Origin: Haloferax marinum
GTDB lineage: Archaea > Halobacteriota > Halobacteria > Halobacteriales > Haloferacaceae
Assembly: GCF_009674625.1 (NCBI RefSeq)
Contig: NZ_WKJQ01000001.1
Location: 1,550,001-1,614,000, forward strand
Direction of reading: 5' to 3'
DNA: 64,000 nucleotides
Positions 50,819 to 60,048 of the stretch are shown in pieces. The notes under the pieces were generated by a model. It was not told the origin of the DNA. It ran no database searches and worked only from the letters and a program-made list of their open reading frames with translations. Made by a program: the position numbers and the translations under genes. Within the stretch, counting starts at the first letter, position 1. The number at the start of each line of letters is the position of its first letter.

Positions 50819-50918
50819 CTGAAACGCGGACCACACCGTCTCCTCTACACATCGAAGCGAGAGACTGGCGTCTCGGCAAACGGTGAAAAACGGGACGGTG
50901 GGGAGGCGGTGTCCCGCG

Positions 50919-51440
50919 TTAGAACTGCAAGTCTGTGACCGAACTCATGGTTTCGGCCAGCGAGTCACGCTTTGCGACGGCCGCGTCGGTGCGGTCCGTC
51001 AGCGCCCCCTCGACTGCTTCGACGAGGGGTTCGATGGGGTCGTGTGTCTCGATATACGTCGCGAGGGCGAACTCCGACGCCGTTGCCTGCGTCAGTGTGA
51101 GGGCGTCAGTGCGCGAGAGTTGTCCGTCGAGCCAATCGCGGACGATTCGTCGCGCTTCGGGGGTGAGGGGGTTGACGCCCGCTTCACCACAACAGTGCAA
51201 GACTTTCGCCGCCGTCACCGGGGCGACACCTGCCTCGCGTGCGCTCGTACCGACCGACGTCCCCGACCCGTGTGTCTCGACAACCCGCTCCGCGTCCGCA
51301 GGCGCACAGGGAAGCGCGTCTGCGTGCGTCTCGAAACGCTCGCGGAGTGAAACACCGGTGTCGTCGACGGTCGATACACGACGCGGGCGCTGTTCGGTGG
51401 TCGTGGTCTCCAGTTCGGCGGCGATATCCGAAAGCCCCAT
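50919..51440 (-). CDS. Conserved haloarchaeal protein near the MinD locus
   Basis: A 173-residue mostly helical protein. The centre (GTSVGTSAREAGVAPVTAAK, then LHCCGEAGVNPLTPEAR) reads like a helix-turn-helix of the resolvase or regulator type. ATG 51440 (MGLSDIAAEL) is taken; an ATG three codons earlier is possible. It converges with the ParA-like gene. The family is conserved in haloarchaea (possibly DUF7858); no function known. Confidence 0.75.
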   Translation of the reverse strand: MGLSDIAAELETTTTEQRPRRVSTVDDTGVSLRERFETHADALPCAPADAERVVETHGSGTSVGTSAREAGVAPVTAAKVLHCCGEAGVNPLTPEARRIVRDWLDGQLSRTDALTLTQATASEFALATYIETHDPIEPLVEAVEGALTDRTDAAVAKRDSLAETMSSVTDLQF

Positions 51441-51602
51441 CGCTCCCATCTCTCGGGGTTTCGACCAAAAGTGTTGCTGACGAATATCAGATTTGATACT
51501 GTAGCCTACCGATTACCGGTAGGTTGTAACTGGCGTTTCGAGGGTTGAACCACCGTTTTGTCCCGTGTTTAAATACCCGTTCGAGCCCGATTTTCAATTG
51601 TG

Positions 51603-52469
51603 ATGAGCAAGGCACGTTCCACTCAAGGTTGCCCAGAATGCGACGGACACCTCGGCGTCGAAGCAGGCGAGACCATCTGTTCGGACTGCGGATTGGTCGT
51701 CTCGGAGTACCGCATCGACCACGGGCCGGAGTGGCGGTCGTTCGCCGACGACGACCGCAACCCTGCTCGGACGGGTGCACCGCTGACTCGCTCGCGTCAC
51801 GACCGCGGCCTCTCGACCGAAATCGGTCGCTCGACGCGTATCAAAGGCCGCAAGCGCCGACAGTTCGCACGGCTTCGCCGCCAGCACAACCGCGCCCGCA
51901 TCTCGACCAAGCGTGAGCGGAATCAGGTGTACGCGTTCACCGAGATTCGTCGCCTGACGAGTGCGCTCTCGCTTCCGAACCACATCCGCGACCAGGCGTG
52001 TGCACTGTTCGAATCGGCACAGAACGAAGACCTGCTCCGTGGTCGTTCGCTCGAAGGGTTCGCCGCCGCGTGTACTTACGCCGCCTGCCGGGTCGCCGGA
52101 ATCTCTCGAAGCGTCGACGAAGTCTGTGCGGTGGCGAAGGCGACCGAATCCGAACATCAGGCCGCCTACGGCGCGCTCAACCGTGACCTCGGCCTCCCCG
52201 TCGCACCTGCCGACCCGACCGAGTACCTCCCGCGCTTCGCTACGAAACTCGGTCTCGATGGGAGCGTCGAGCGCCGTGCGCGCGAGTACGTCGGCGAAGC
52301 ACAGGACGACAATCTCGTCGCCGGAAAGAACCCATGCGGCGTCGCGGCGGCGTGTCTCTACACGGCGGCCCGCGACCAGGGTGCCGACTGCACCCAATCA
52401 GAAGCGGCGGACGTGGCCGACGTGACGCCCGTGACGCTCCGCAAGACCTACGTCGCGCTCCGCGAGTGA
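51603..52469 (+). CDS. tfb: Transcription initiation factor TFB
   Basis: A 288-residue TFIIB homologue. Zinc ribbon C10, C13, C26, C29; B-finger region GPEWRSFADDDRNPARTGAP; two cyclin repeats (about 105-195 and 200-288) with RSLEGFAAACTYAACRVAGI and NPCGVAAACLYTAARDQGA. It recruits RNA polymerase to TBP-bound promoters. Haloarchaea have many TFBs; this one is shorter than the longest ones. A GTTTAAATAC box lies about 30 bases upstream. It is placed between two MinD/ParA-related loci. Confidence 0.94.
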   Translation: MSKARSTQGCPECDGHLGVEAGETICSDCGLVVSEYRIDHGPEWRSFADDDRNPARTGAPLTRSRHDRGLSTEIGRSTRIKGRKRRQFARLRRQHNRARISTKRERNQVYAFTEIRRLTSALSLPNHIRDQACALFESAQNEDLLRGRSLEGFAAACTYAACRVAGISRSVDEVCAVAKATESEHQAAYGALNRDLGLPVAPADPTEYLPRFATKLGLDGSVERRAREYVGEAQDDNLVAGKNPCGVAAACLYTAARDQGADCTQSEAADVADVTPVTLRKTYVALRE

Positions 52470-52575
52470 GCCAGTCGATTCGAGACGCCGCCCCCCGACA
52501 GACGTGACGTAATCGAAGAGACGAGTTCGAAACCGACGATTGATTCTCCGTTCGTCTCCCGGTGTGAGCCTGCGT

Positions 52576-52681
52576 TCTATCGATGAGAGCCTGCAGTCTA
52601 CCGACGAAAGTCTACGGTCTACCGACGACAAACCTGCAATCTACCGATGGGAATCTACGGTCTACCGACGACAAACCCGAA
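52576..52681. repeat. 21-bp degenerate minisatellite between tfb and minD
   Basis: Five units of about 21 bases based on TCTACCGACGA, followed by alternating AAAGTCTACGG or CAAACCTGCAA ends, occupy the gap and reach into the 3' end of the MinD-like gene (stop at 52662). Some units differ by one-base shift. Confidence 0.8.
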
Positions 52682-53324
52682 CTGCCGAGGCGAGTTCCCG
52701 TAGCCGCGTACTGACCAGTCGATTCGGCGACTCAGAGACGACCGGTTCGAACCGCTCGAGAGCAGTCCTGAGACGCGAGTCTGCAGGAATCGACGTCGCC
52801 GGTGCACCCAACACGTCTGCGAAGGCGTCGAGCGGCGGGTCGTCGACGGCGCGGTTGACCGCGACAGCGACGAGTCCGCAGTCGAGTTCGCGAGCGAGTT
52901 CACGAGTCCGAACTGCGTCCGCCAGTGCGTACTGCTTCGGCGACGCGACGACGAGACAGGCGTCGGCCACGGCGAGGGGGACGCCGGCGTCCGCGCGCAT
53001 CCCGGCCGGACAGTCGACGACGACGTCGCCGTAGGTGGCCTCGACGGCACGAAGCGTCTCGGCGAGACGGCGAACGTCGGCGGCGCGGGCACCGGCCAGG
53101 GTCCGACCACACGGCAGAATCGTGACCGGGCCGCCCTCGCGGACTGCCTCGGTCGGGTCGGCACGACCGGCGAGAACGTCGTGTAGGTCCGGCCCCGGTG
53201 CGTACGGCAGGTTCGCCATCCCGAGGTCGGCATCGACGACCACCGCACCGAGTTCGGCCCCGAGTTCGAACGAGATGGTCGATTTCCCGACGCCACCTTT
53301 GCCCGAGACGACGGCGAGAATCAT
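52662..53324 (-). CDS. minD: MinD/ParA-family ATPase
   Basis: A 220-residue deviant-Walker ATPase: ILAVVSGKGGVGKSTISFEL with both Lys present, VVVDADLGMANL (A' motif), VVVDCPAGM (Walker B). Such ATPases dimerise with ATP and position proteins or complexes on membranes. No C-terminal amphipathic helix is obvious. Its start overlaps the upstream gene by 4 bases. It matches the MinD1-type locus of Haloferax, whose task is not known to me. Confidence 0.9.
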   Translation of the reverse strand: MILAVVSGKGGVGKSTISFELGAELGAVVVDADLGMANLPYAPGPDLHDVLAGRADPTEAVREGGPVTILPCGRTLAGARAADVRRLAETLRAVEATYGDVVVDCPAGMRADAGVPLAVADACLVVASPKQYALADAVRTRELARELDCGLVAVAVNRAVDDPPLDAFADVLGAPATSIPADSRLRTALERFEPVVSESPNRLVSTRLRELASAVRVCRR

Positions 53325-54268
53325 GCGACCCTCCGTAGGGAATCGACGTCCGGGTCGGCGTCTGCCGCCCGGTCCGCGAGTTTCGTCGCGTGTGCCGCGA
53401 GTCGTCGGAGTCGAGCGCGGTCGGCGTCGAGTGAGGCGACCGAATCGACGGATACGTCCGACGTTTCGAAGGCGTCTGCCGCCTCCCGGACCGACGCCCC
53501 ATCGAGTCGTTCTGCGAGTTCGATACGACGCTCGACTGCGACGAGAAACGACGAGTAATCGGAAGTCTGAGCCGTGGAAGTAGTGGCCGCAGAGGTCGTG
53601 GCCGCAGAGGTCGCGGCCGGTGCAGACACCGACTCCTCGGTCGAGTTCGAAGCCGCAGACACCGCCACCGCGACGTCTTCGTCGGTCGGTTCAGGTGGGA
53701 GGGTAGCCGATTCGGACGAAGAGTCGACCAATTCGGACGAAGAGTCGACCGATTCGGACGGAGAGTCGGCCGGTTCGGACGGAGAGGTGGGCGATTCGAG
53801 TGACACCGTTTCGTCGGCCGTGTGCTCGTCGGGTTCTTCCGAACAGTCCCCACGCGCCAGTGCAATGTCGAGCGGTTCGGCCGCCGGGACTGCGTCAGCA
53901 GGCGGCCGCGACGGGCCGAGTCGTCGAATCGCGTCGGTCGAAGACACAGCAGCCGTGTCGGTGTCGGGGTTCCGCCCGAGAACGTCGATGTCGACGACCG
54001 ACTCGGGGTCGGTGTCTGACGACGGGGTGGAATCACCGTCTATCGGCGACGCATAGCCGAGCGCGACGGTGGATTCGGCAGGGACGGCGCCTTCGAATCC
54101 GTCGTCGTCCCATCCGGGTTCGGGAACGCCCGCACGGCGCGGCGGGAGAACTGGTCCATCGAGTCGGTTTCGGAGGCGGACGCGCTGGGCGACCGAGTCG
54201 GTGTTCTCGAACGTGACCGTGACCAACACCACGTCCGCTACGACGGTGACGCCGACGTCAGAGTGCAT
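53321..54268 (-). CDS. MinD-operon protein with N-terminal beta domain and Ser-rich linker
   Basis: A 315-residue protein in three parts: a beta-rich N terminus (VVADVVLVTVTFENTDSVAQ, about 1-80), a long disordered acidic Ser/Glu region with repeats such as VDSSSELVDSSSES, and a helical C terminus (VAVERRIELAERLDGASVRE). It overlaps the minD start by 4 bases (ATGA), so the two are made together and probably interact. Family possibly DUF7857. Function unknown. Confidence 0.8.
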   Translation of the reverse strand: MHSDVGVTVVADVVLVTVTFENTDSVAQRVRLRNRLDGPVLPPRRAGVPEPGWDDDGFEGAVPAESTVALGYASPIDGDSTPSSDTDPESVVDIDVLGRNPDTDTAAVSSTDAIRRLGPSRPPADAVPAAEPLDIALARGDCSEEPDEHTADETVSLESPTSPSEPADSPSESVDSSSELVDSSSESATLPPEPTDEDVAVAVSAASNSTEESVSAPAATSAATTSAATTSTAQTSDYSSFLVAVERRIELAERLDGASVREAADAFETSDVSVDSVASLDADRARLRRLAAHATKLADRAADADPDVDSLRRVA

Positions 54269-54355
54269 GGCGGGGGTGGCCGCCTATTCGTATATAAAAC
54301 AACGCCCGCATGGCGTCGGATACCTCATTTCAGTCGTCGAAGTCAGATCGCTGGC

Positions 54356-55192
54356 TCACAGCCTGATGACGGGGCAATCGAGGTGGTGGGCAGCAGTCTC
54401 GGCGTCGGCGAAGAATCGACACGTCGAGACGACCGGTGCCCGGAAGTCGGCCAGTCGGACGGCGGCGAGAGCAGTGAGTGTGTCTGTGTCAGTCGTCTCG
54501 GAAGACAGCGCAGAGAGTGCGTCGCGGGCCTCGTCGAACTCGGCAGCGAGTGTGTCCGCAAAGTACGTCCGTGCCTCGCGTCGTCGGTTCGCGACCGCGT
54601 CGGTGAGTCGCAGCCGTTCGTCTCGACTGTCGCGGGCGCGTTTCGCCTCGCGTTCGAGCGCCTCGAGTCGCTGTTCTGCTGCGATGCGCTCGGTTTCGAC
54701 TTCGGAGAGCTGTGTCGCGACGTCGACGAGTTCGGCTCGCGTGGCTTCGATAGCGTCGTCGTCGCCGGCCTCTCGATGAGCGGCCAACCGGCCCCGGAGT
54801 GACGCCGTGCGTTCCCGGAGCCCTGCTTCGTCGTCACCCGCCTCGGCGAGTCGGCGACGTGCCGCTCGAAGGGGAGTCGAATAGTCGTCGTCAGTGTCGG
54901 CGTACTCAGCGAGTCGTGACGTGAGTCGGTCCAGTTCTTCGTCCACTGGAGACGACCGCCCGCGTGAGCGCGCCACTGCAGTCGAGAGACGCTTCGTGGT
55001 AATCGTCGATATCGGGACGCGGGCAAGCACGTCGTGTCCCGAGTCAGGTTCGGGACAGTCGATTCGGAGTGCGTCCGCAGGCGACCCAGGGTCTCGAACC
55101 GCCGCGACGACTGTCTCGGGGGCGAAAGCGGTATCCGAGAGGTCGATACCTCGACCCTCGCGAACGGCCCCGTCTGGGAGGTAGACCTTCAT
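54356..55192 (-). CDS. MinD-operon coiled-coil protein
   Basis: A 278-residue protein with a small N-terminal domain (KVYLPDGAVREGRGIDLSDT), a long coiled coil (about 90-215), and a C-terminal Cys/His part ending in CRFFADAETAAHHLDCPVI. Cys and His there could bind metal. Its start overlaps the stop of the upstream gene by 4 bases. Possibly DUF7856. It could be a scaffold for the MinD-like ATPase (inference). Confidence 0.8.
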   Translation of the reverse strand: MKVYLPDGAVREGRGIDLSDTAFAPETVVAAVRDPGSPADALRIDCPEPDSGHDVLARVPISTITTKRLSTAVARSRGRSSPVDEELDRLTSRLAEYADTDDDYSTPLRAARRRLAEAGDDEAGLRERTASLRGRLAAHREAGDDDAIEATRAELVDVATQLSEVETERIAAEQRLEALEREAKRARDSRDERLRLTDAVANRRREARTYFADTLAAEFDEARDALSALSSETTDTDTLTALAAVRLADFRAPVVSTCRFFADAETAAHHLDCPVIRL

Positions 55193-55527
55193 AACTCGCG
55201 GTCACGCATCTCTGCGGCGGATGGGTGGTCAGTTCCCGTCGCAAACTTGCTGTACGGCGTCGCAGGCGACTCACGGGCCTCGTACGCTTCGGCCGCCTCG
55301 CGGACCGAGTCGGGGACGGCCGCGAACTCGTTGAACGGCGTCGTCTGTTCGATTTGGACGTCGCCGTCGTGTTTCTCGCGGAGGCGAAGTGCGAGGAACG
55401 CGGCCAACTCCGTCTCTTCGAACAACGCGGCACGTCCGAGGCGGCGAACGACGGCCTCCTCGTGGGTCCGGCAGATGTTTCGGAGTGTCGTCCGCGCCGC
55501 CTGCGAGTATGTCACGACCAACAGCAC
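55189..55527 (-). CDS. MinD-operon small protein
   Basis: A 112-residue protein starting MLLVVTYSQAARTTLRNICR. It is alpha/beta in appearance with a conserved tail (PYSKFATGTDHPSAAEM). No known domain is evident. Its end overlaps the next gene by 4 bases. Possibly DUF7855. Confidence 0.78.
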   Translation of the reverse strand: MLLVVTYSQAARTTLRNICRTHEEAVVRRLGRAALFEETELAAFLALRLREKHDGDVQIEQTTPFNEFAAVPDSVREAAEAYEARESPATPYSKFATGTDHPSAAEMRDREL

Positions 55528-55581
55528 GGGAACTCCGTCACGGAGTCGAGAGAAAAATGGTTCGACAGCGGTCCGTCGGTG

Positions 55582-55884
55582 TCAGACGCGTTCGACCGAG
55601 AACGTCACGTCGTCTGCACTCGCCTCGGCGTCACCGAGCAGGTCTTCGACGCGCGTCCGTGCCTCGGCTTCGGTCGCCGCGAGGACGACGATACCCTCTG
55701 CTCTGTCGTCACCGACGGCTTTCCACGCGACGAGCGTCTCGTCGCCGGTGTCCGTCTCGAACTCGGTCGCGAACGTCCGGAGGACAGTCACGACACGTCG
55801 TTCCGTACTCGCGAGGTCGGAGTCCCCCGACTCGAAGTCACGAATCGCGTCTTCGATGTTCCGGAGGGCGGAGATTCGGTCCAT
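55582..55884 (-). CDS. MinD-operon first gene, small protein
   Basis: A 100-residue acidic protein (MDRISALRNIEDAIRDFESG) with an alpha/beta pattern. It heads the five-gene run that ends in the MinD-like ATPase, with a 54-base gap to the next gene. Possibly DUF7854. No activity can be inferred. Confidence 0.78.
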   Translation of the reverse strand: MDRISALRNIEDAIRDFESGDSDLASTERRVVTVLRTFATEFETDTGDETLVAWKAVGDDRAEGIVVLAATEAEARTRVEDLLGDAEASADDVTFSVERV

Positions 55885-55979
55885 TCGGTTGTCTACCTCG
55901 TCGGCGGACCGTCACCTTAGTTTCTCGGTTCAGGAGCGAACTCGTTCGTCGGATGTGGGAGACCGCGGAACCGACCAAC

Positions 55980-57101
55980 TCAGCGTTCTTCGGGGAGTTC
56001 CTCGAAGAACGTCGAAACGAAAGTGAGTCGCTCGTCTATCAACTCGCACGTCGCGAACGCCGCTTCCGCTTCGGCTTCTAACTCCGGTTGCTTTTCGGGG
56101 ATGTCGTTGTCGCCCGCCGTCGCTGCCTCGTCCAACCCGTCGCTCCCCTTCGCCATCGCGTCGGCGAGACAGACGAAGTCCTCGACGTAGGTTTCGAGCG
56201 CCACGACCGGTTCGAGTTCGGAGAGTTCGTCGCGAACGTCTTCGAACTCGAGCGACGCCCGGAAGAACGACCCAGATGCGTCCTCGTAGGAGCCACCGAG
56301 ATACTCGTCGAATCCACGTTGTAAGCGGTTGACTGCGTCCCGAACCGAGACGAGGAGGTTCAAGAACTGTTCGAACTGGACGATTTCAGCGTCGAGCGCG
56401 TCGACCTTCCGCGAGTAATCGTCAGGCGTGAGTGCGTCGAACGCGTCGGGGTCGTTCGGGTCCGACTCGTCGAGAAGTCTGTCGAACGTTCCTTTCGCGG
56501 GGTCGAGCGCCTCGATTCCCTGTTCGACCTGTGAATCGATTCGGTAGAACTCCTCGGTGTAGAATCGAGCGACCGCGTTGTCTACGCGAACGCGAGCGAG
56601 ACGGAGATTTTCGTGTGTCTTCCCGGTCCACCAGAGGAACCAGTGGACACCCCAGAGCGAATTGAGTCGCGCCCGCTGTTCCTGCGTCGTCTCGAGCTGG
56701 TCGAGCGTCTCGAGGTGTCCGCGTGCGAGCGTGAGAGGTTCTGAAACGGAGGTGAACGAGAAGTTCGTGGTCGCGTTTATGTCGTGGAACCCTCCGTCGG
56801 GACCGGCCGCGTCGTCGAACGCCGTAACCGCGTCGGTGAGGTCTTCGACCGCGAGATTGAAAATCCGCTCAGTTCTGTCGAGTTCTTCGGTCGTCGTCGG
56901 TTCTTCTGTGGTCGTTGGCTCTTCCGTCGTCGTCGGTTCGTCCGTCTCCGTCTCCGTCGCGGTTTCGGTCGTCGTCGGAGCGGCCGTCTCGGTCGTGGAC
57001 TGTACTTCCGTCGTACTCGTCGTCGTCTCGGTCGTGTCCGTGGTCGAACACCCAGCGAACAAGACGAGACCTGCGGCCGAGAGATATGCTCGACGATTCA
57101 T
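55980..57101 (-). CDS. Tat-type lipoprotein with Thr-rich linker and helical domain
   Basis: A 373-residue exported protein: MNRRAYLSAAGLVLFAGC gives twin Arg and lipobox. Residues about 20-75 are a Thr/Glu linker with three repeats of PTTTEE, likely glycosylated. The rest is a helical domain (about 80-373) with several FDxLLDE and FEQFLNLL helices and no catalytic motif. It may bind a surface or soluble partner. Function unknown. Confidence 0.85.
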   Translation of the reverse strand: MNRRAYLSAAGLVLFAGCSTTDTTETTTSTTEVQSTTETAAPTTTETATETETDEPTTTEEPTTTEEPTTTEELDRTERIFNLAVEDLTDAVTAFDDAAGPDGGFHDINATTNFSFTSVSEPLTLARGHLETLDQLETTQEQRARLNSLWGVHWFLWWTGKTHENLRLARVRVDNAVARFYTEEFYRIDSQVEQGIEALDPAKGTFDRLLDESDPNDPDAFDALTPDDYSRKVDALDAEIVQFEQFLNLLVSVRDAVNRLQRGFDEYLGGSYEDASGSFFRASLEFEDVRDELSELEPVVALETYVEDFVCLADAMAKGSDGLDEAATAGDNDIPEKQPELEAEAEAAFATCELIDERLTFVSTFFEELPEER

Positions 57102-57192
57102 GTGATATTATTGACGTTCAGAGGGCATAGCGTTGCTGGCGGTGAGAGAGTCGCCAGCGACAGAAAGCGTGCTTCGAGGCCCCGAGAACGCC

Positions 57193-59301
57193 CTACGTCG
57201 CGCGGTAGACGTCGGCGCGGGGTTCGTAGATTTCGCCTTTCATCTTGAGTTTGTCCAGTTGGTCGGCGACCTTCTTCTCTTCCATACTGAATTCGGCGTT
57301 TGCACGTTCGATAACTTCGTCGTGCGGCGCACCGTCTTCGTACTCGTCTTGCAGCGTGCGGATGACGTCGAGGACGTCTCTGATACGGTCGCGTTGCGTC
57401 TTCGACCGACCGGTCTCGACGATGTCGGCGTCGAACTCGCCCGTCTCGGGGTCCATCCCGATGTCGCGCAGACAGGACTCGACGATGTTGGTGACGCGTT
57501 CGGCGTCTTCCTGTGTCACCTTGTCCGAGAGTCGGACTCGCGCGGACGCCTCGGAGAGACGGACGAGGGCTTCGAGTTTCCGGGCCGTCACGGGAACAGG
57601 TGCGTCTTCGTCGGCACCGCGGGCGCGGAAGTCGACGTAGAAGTCGCGGATGACGTTCTTGGCCTCCTCGGTCATCGTCGGATAGCAGGTCCGCTTCGCG
57701 TAGGCGATGTACTTGCGCAGGAGTTCCGCGTCGATGTCGGGGGCGACTTCGTCGGTCACCGCGTTCACTTGTGCTTCGGTGAACTCGGAGTTGGCCACGT
57801 TGGTTCGCTGGGTGTTCAACTCGCCGGCGTAGTTCGTCTTGAGGATGTGTTCTGCGAGTTCGGAGTCGGAGTCGGGGTCCGGGTTGTCCGTGACGGTGAA
57901 GATGAGGTCGAAGCGGGAGATGAGCGCGGGTTCGAGGTCGATCTGCTCACCGATGGGTTCGTACTGGTCGAAGCGGCCATATTTGGGGTTGGCCGCACCG
58001 AGGAGCGAACACCGCGACTTGAGCGTCGCGTTGATACCCGCTTTGGAGACCGAAATCTGCTGTTGTTCGAGGCCCTCGTGCATCGCAGAGCGGTCTTCCG
58101 GGCGCATCTTGTCGAGTTCGTCCACTGCGGCGATACCCTTGTCCGCGAGGACGAGCGCACCCGCTTCGAGCGTCCACTGCTGGCCGTCTCCGAAGTCGTC
58201 GCGAACGGCGGCGGCGGTCAAACCGGCAGAGGAAGAACCCTTACCGGAGGTGTAGACCGACCGCGGCGCGATGTTGCGGATGTACTGGAGCATCTGCGAC
58301 TTACCCGTACCGGGGTCACCGATGAGGAGCATGTGCAGGTCACCGCGGATGCGAGACCCGTCGGGGAGGTGTTTCGTGACGCCCGAGAACAACTGGAGAA
58401 TCATCGCGAGTTTCTCCTGGTCGTAGCCGTAGATTGCGGGTGCCACGGAGTCTATCATCCGCTCGTAGATGTTCGGCGAGTTCGAGAGTTCGATGATTTC
58501 GGCGACGTCGTCGTCGCTGATGTCCATATCTTCGAACTCTTCGTCCTCGATGGCGAGGGAGATGCCCTCCATGTAGTAGTCGAAGATGGGCGTCTTCTCG
58601 TTGCCCGACGACTGTTGTTCGATGTGGAGGATGCCGACGGCGGTGACGTGGTCGCCGGCGGTGACTTTGCCGGTCACGTCGTCCGAGAGGTTGATGTCGA
58701 TACTCTGTGGCGTCTCGCCCCCGCGCAGGCCTTCGGGGGACTCTTGGACGCGTAGTTTCTGCGAGTCGACGAAGTTCGACTGGTCGAAGTCGATGTGGAA
58801 CGGCCCCTGACGCTCACATCCCTGACACTCGTGTGGTTCTTGGAATCCACCGTCGCCCTGCGGGATGTAACTCATCGTCCCACAGCGCTGACACTCGAAC
58901 GCCGCCTCGGTAATCTTCGGGCGCACGTCCGTCGCCTTCCGGACGATTCCCTGCACGCCGATGAGGGTGCCGATGTGGTCGTCGTTGACCCGGATGTTTC
59001 GGATATCGACCGACTCCGGGAGGTTCTGCATCCGGACGTGTGCCTGCCCGAGTTTGACGTCGGCGGGCAGGTCGAACAGGCGCAGTGCTTCTTCGGCGTA
59101 CTCCTGATACTGGCCAGGTTTCGTGATGTAGTCGTCCGCGAGTTCGGCGTCGAACGTGTACAGGTCGTCGTAATCGATGTACAGCGACCGTTTTTCCTTC
59201 GGGTACTTTTGGGCCAGTTCACCGATTGCCTCTCGGTAGTAGTTACGGTAGAACTGGATGAACCGCTCCGTGAGTTCCTGGTTCTGGGGGGCCTGCGCCA
59301 T
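57193..59301 (-). CDS. mcm: Replicative DNA helicase MCM
   Basis: A 702-residue MCM, the same length as in Haloferax volcanii. N-terminal DNA-binding part with zinc finger C137, C140, C159 and C162; AAA+ core with Walker A GDPGTGKSQ (328-336), Walker B AAVDELDKM, sensor 1 LGAANP, and arginine finger ISRFDL. A C-terminal winged helix ends the protein. It unwinds DNA at the fork as a hexamer. No intein is present, although many haloarchaeal mcm genes carry one. Confidence 0.97.
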   Translation of the reverse strand: MAQAPQNQELTERFIQFYRNYYREAIGELAQKYPKEKRSLYIDYDDLYTFDAELADDYITKPGQYQEYAEEALRLFDLPADVKLGQAHVRMQNLPESVDIRNIRVNDDHIGTLIGVQGIVRKATDVRPKITEAAFECQRCGTMSYIPQGDGGFQEPHECQGCERQGPFHIDFDQSNFVDSQKLRVQESPEGLRGGETPQSIDINLSDDVTGKVTAGDHVTAVGILHIEQQSSGNEKTPIFDYYMEGISLAIEDEEFEDMDISDDDVAEIIELSNSPNIYERMIDSVAPAIYGYDQEKLAMILQLFSGVTKHLPDGSRIRGDLHMLLIGDPGTGKSQMLQYIRNIAPRSVYTSGKGSSSAGLTAAAVRDDFGDGQQWTLEAGALVLADKGIAAVDELDKMRPEDRSAMHEGLEQQQISVSKAGINATLKSRCSLLGAANPKYGRFDQYEPIGEQIDLEPALISRFDLIFTVTDNPDPDSDSELAEHILKTNYAGELNTQRTNVANSEFTEAQVNAVTDEVAPDIDAELLRKYIAYAKRTCYPTMTEEAKNVIRDFYVDFRARGADEDAPVPVTARKLEALVRLSEASARVRLSDKVTQEDAERVTNIVESCLRDIGMDPETGEFDADIVETGRSKTQRDRIRDVLDVIRTLQDEYEDGAPHDEVIERANAEFSMEEKKVADQLDKLKMKGEIYEPRADVYRAT

Positions 59302-59388
59302 CGCACAGAGGTATGACCCCTATCGGTTAAGAACCTTCGTCGTTCGGACGGGTCAGTCTCGTTTCACGTCCGTCTGAGACCAACCTGG

Positions 59389-59994
59389 TTACAGTGACAC
59401 GTCCGTCTCGATATCTTCTGTGGCCTCACGGAGGCCGTCGTTTCGGGCGTCTTCGGCCATCCGCTGAGAGAGGTCGTCGTCGGTGAGGAGTTCCGCGAAG
59501 TCGTCGCGGAAGCGGTAGTTCACCCGCGACGACCGGATGTCAGCCTCGGCGACGGGGCGGAACTGTGCGACGATTTCGAGGGGTTCGTCGAGTCTCTCGG
59601 CGATGGCGTCGTCGTCCGCGCCTTCGACGAGAAGTTTGTCGAGGCGGTCCATATCGAACGGTGCCTCGCGGTCGGCGTCGCGGACGAGATGGAGGTCGAG
59701 TCGAGCGGTTCGGACCGTCTCGGGAGGGACGTCGAGTTCGAGGGCGAGTTCCTCGTCGCTCTCGCCGTCGAAGTAACCGACGACGAGATTCACGAGGTCG
59801 TCGTCGGCGCAGTCGGTCTCGAACTCGTAGCGGTCTCGCATCGTCGTCACGAGGTCCAACACGCGAGCGCGAACTTCCTCGGGGTCGTCGACGTCGGCGA
59901 GCGACCCGCGCGACTCGGTTTGCCGTTCGGTCACGGTCTCCGACCCAGTCGTCTCGATGAAGATATCGCGGAGTTCGGCGGTCTTCTCGTCCAT
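59389..59994 (-). CDS. Helical protein with sigma-like HTH (conditioned-medium-induced protein 4-like)
   Basis: A 201-residue acidic protein: MDEKTAELRDIFIETTG, then the segment DLVNLVVGYFDGESDEELA and SDEELALELDVPPETVRTAR, which looks like a sigma-70 region-4-type helix-turn-helix. The C-terminal half holds more helix-turn-helix-like stretches. It resembles a haloarchaeal protein named conditioned-medium-induced protein 4 (recalled, not verified). It is divergent from bioY. Confidence 0.78.
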   Translation of the reverse strand: MDEKTAELRDIFIETTGSETVTERQTESRGSLADVDDPEEVRARVLDLVTTMRDRYEFETDCADDDLVNLVVGYFDGESDEELALELDVPPETVRTARLDLHLVRDADREAPFDMDRLDKLLVEGADDDAIAERLDEPLEIVAQFRPVAEADIRSSRVNYRFRDDFAELLTDDDLSQRMAEDARNDGLREATEDIETDVSL

Positions 59995-60048
59995 ACCGGA
60001 AGTGGCACTGCCAGCGTCTTTAATGATGCTGAGGCGAACCTGCGCGAC

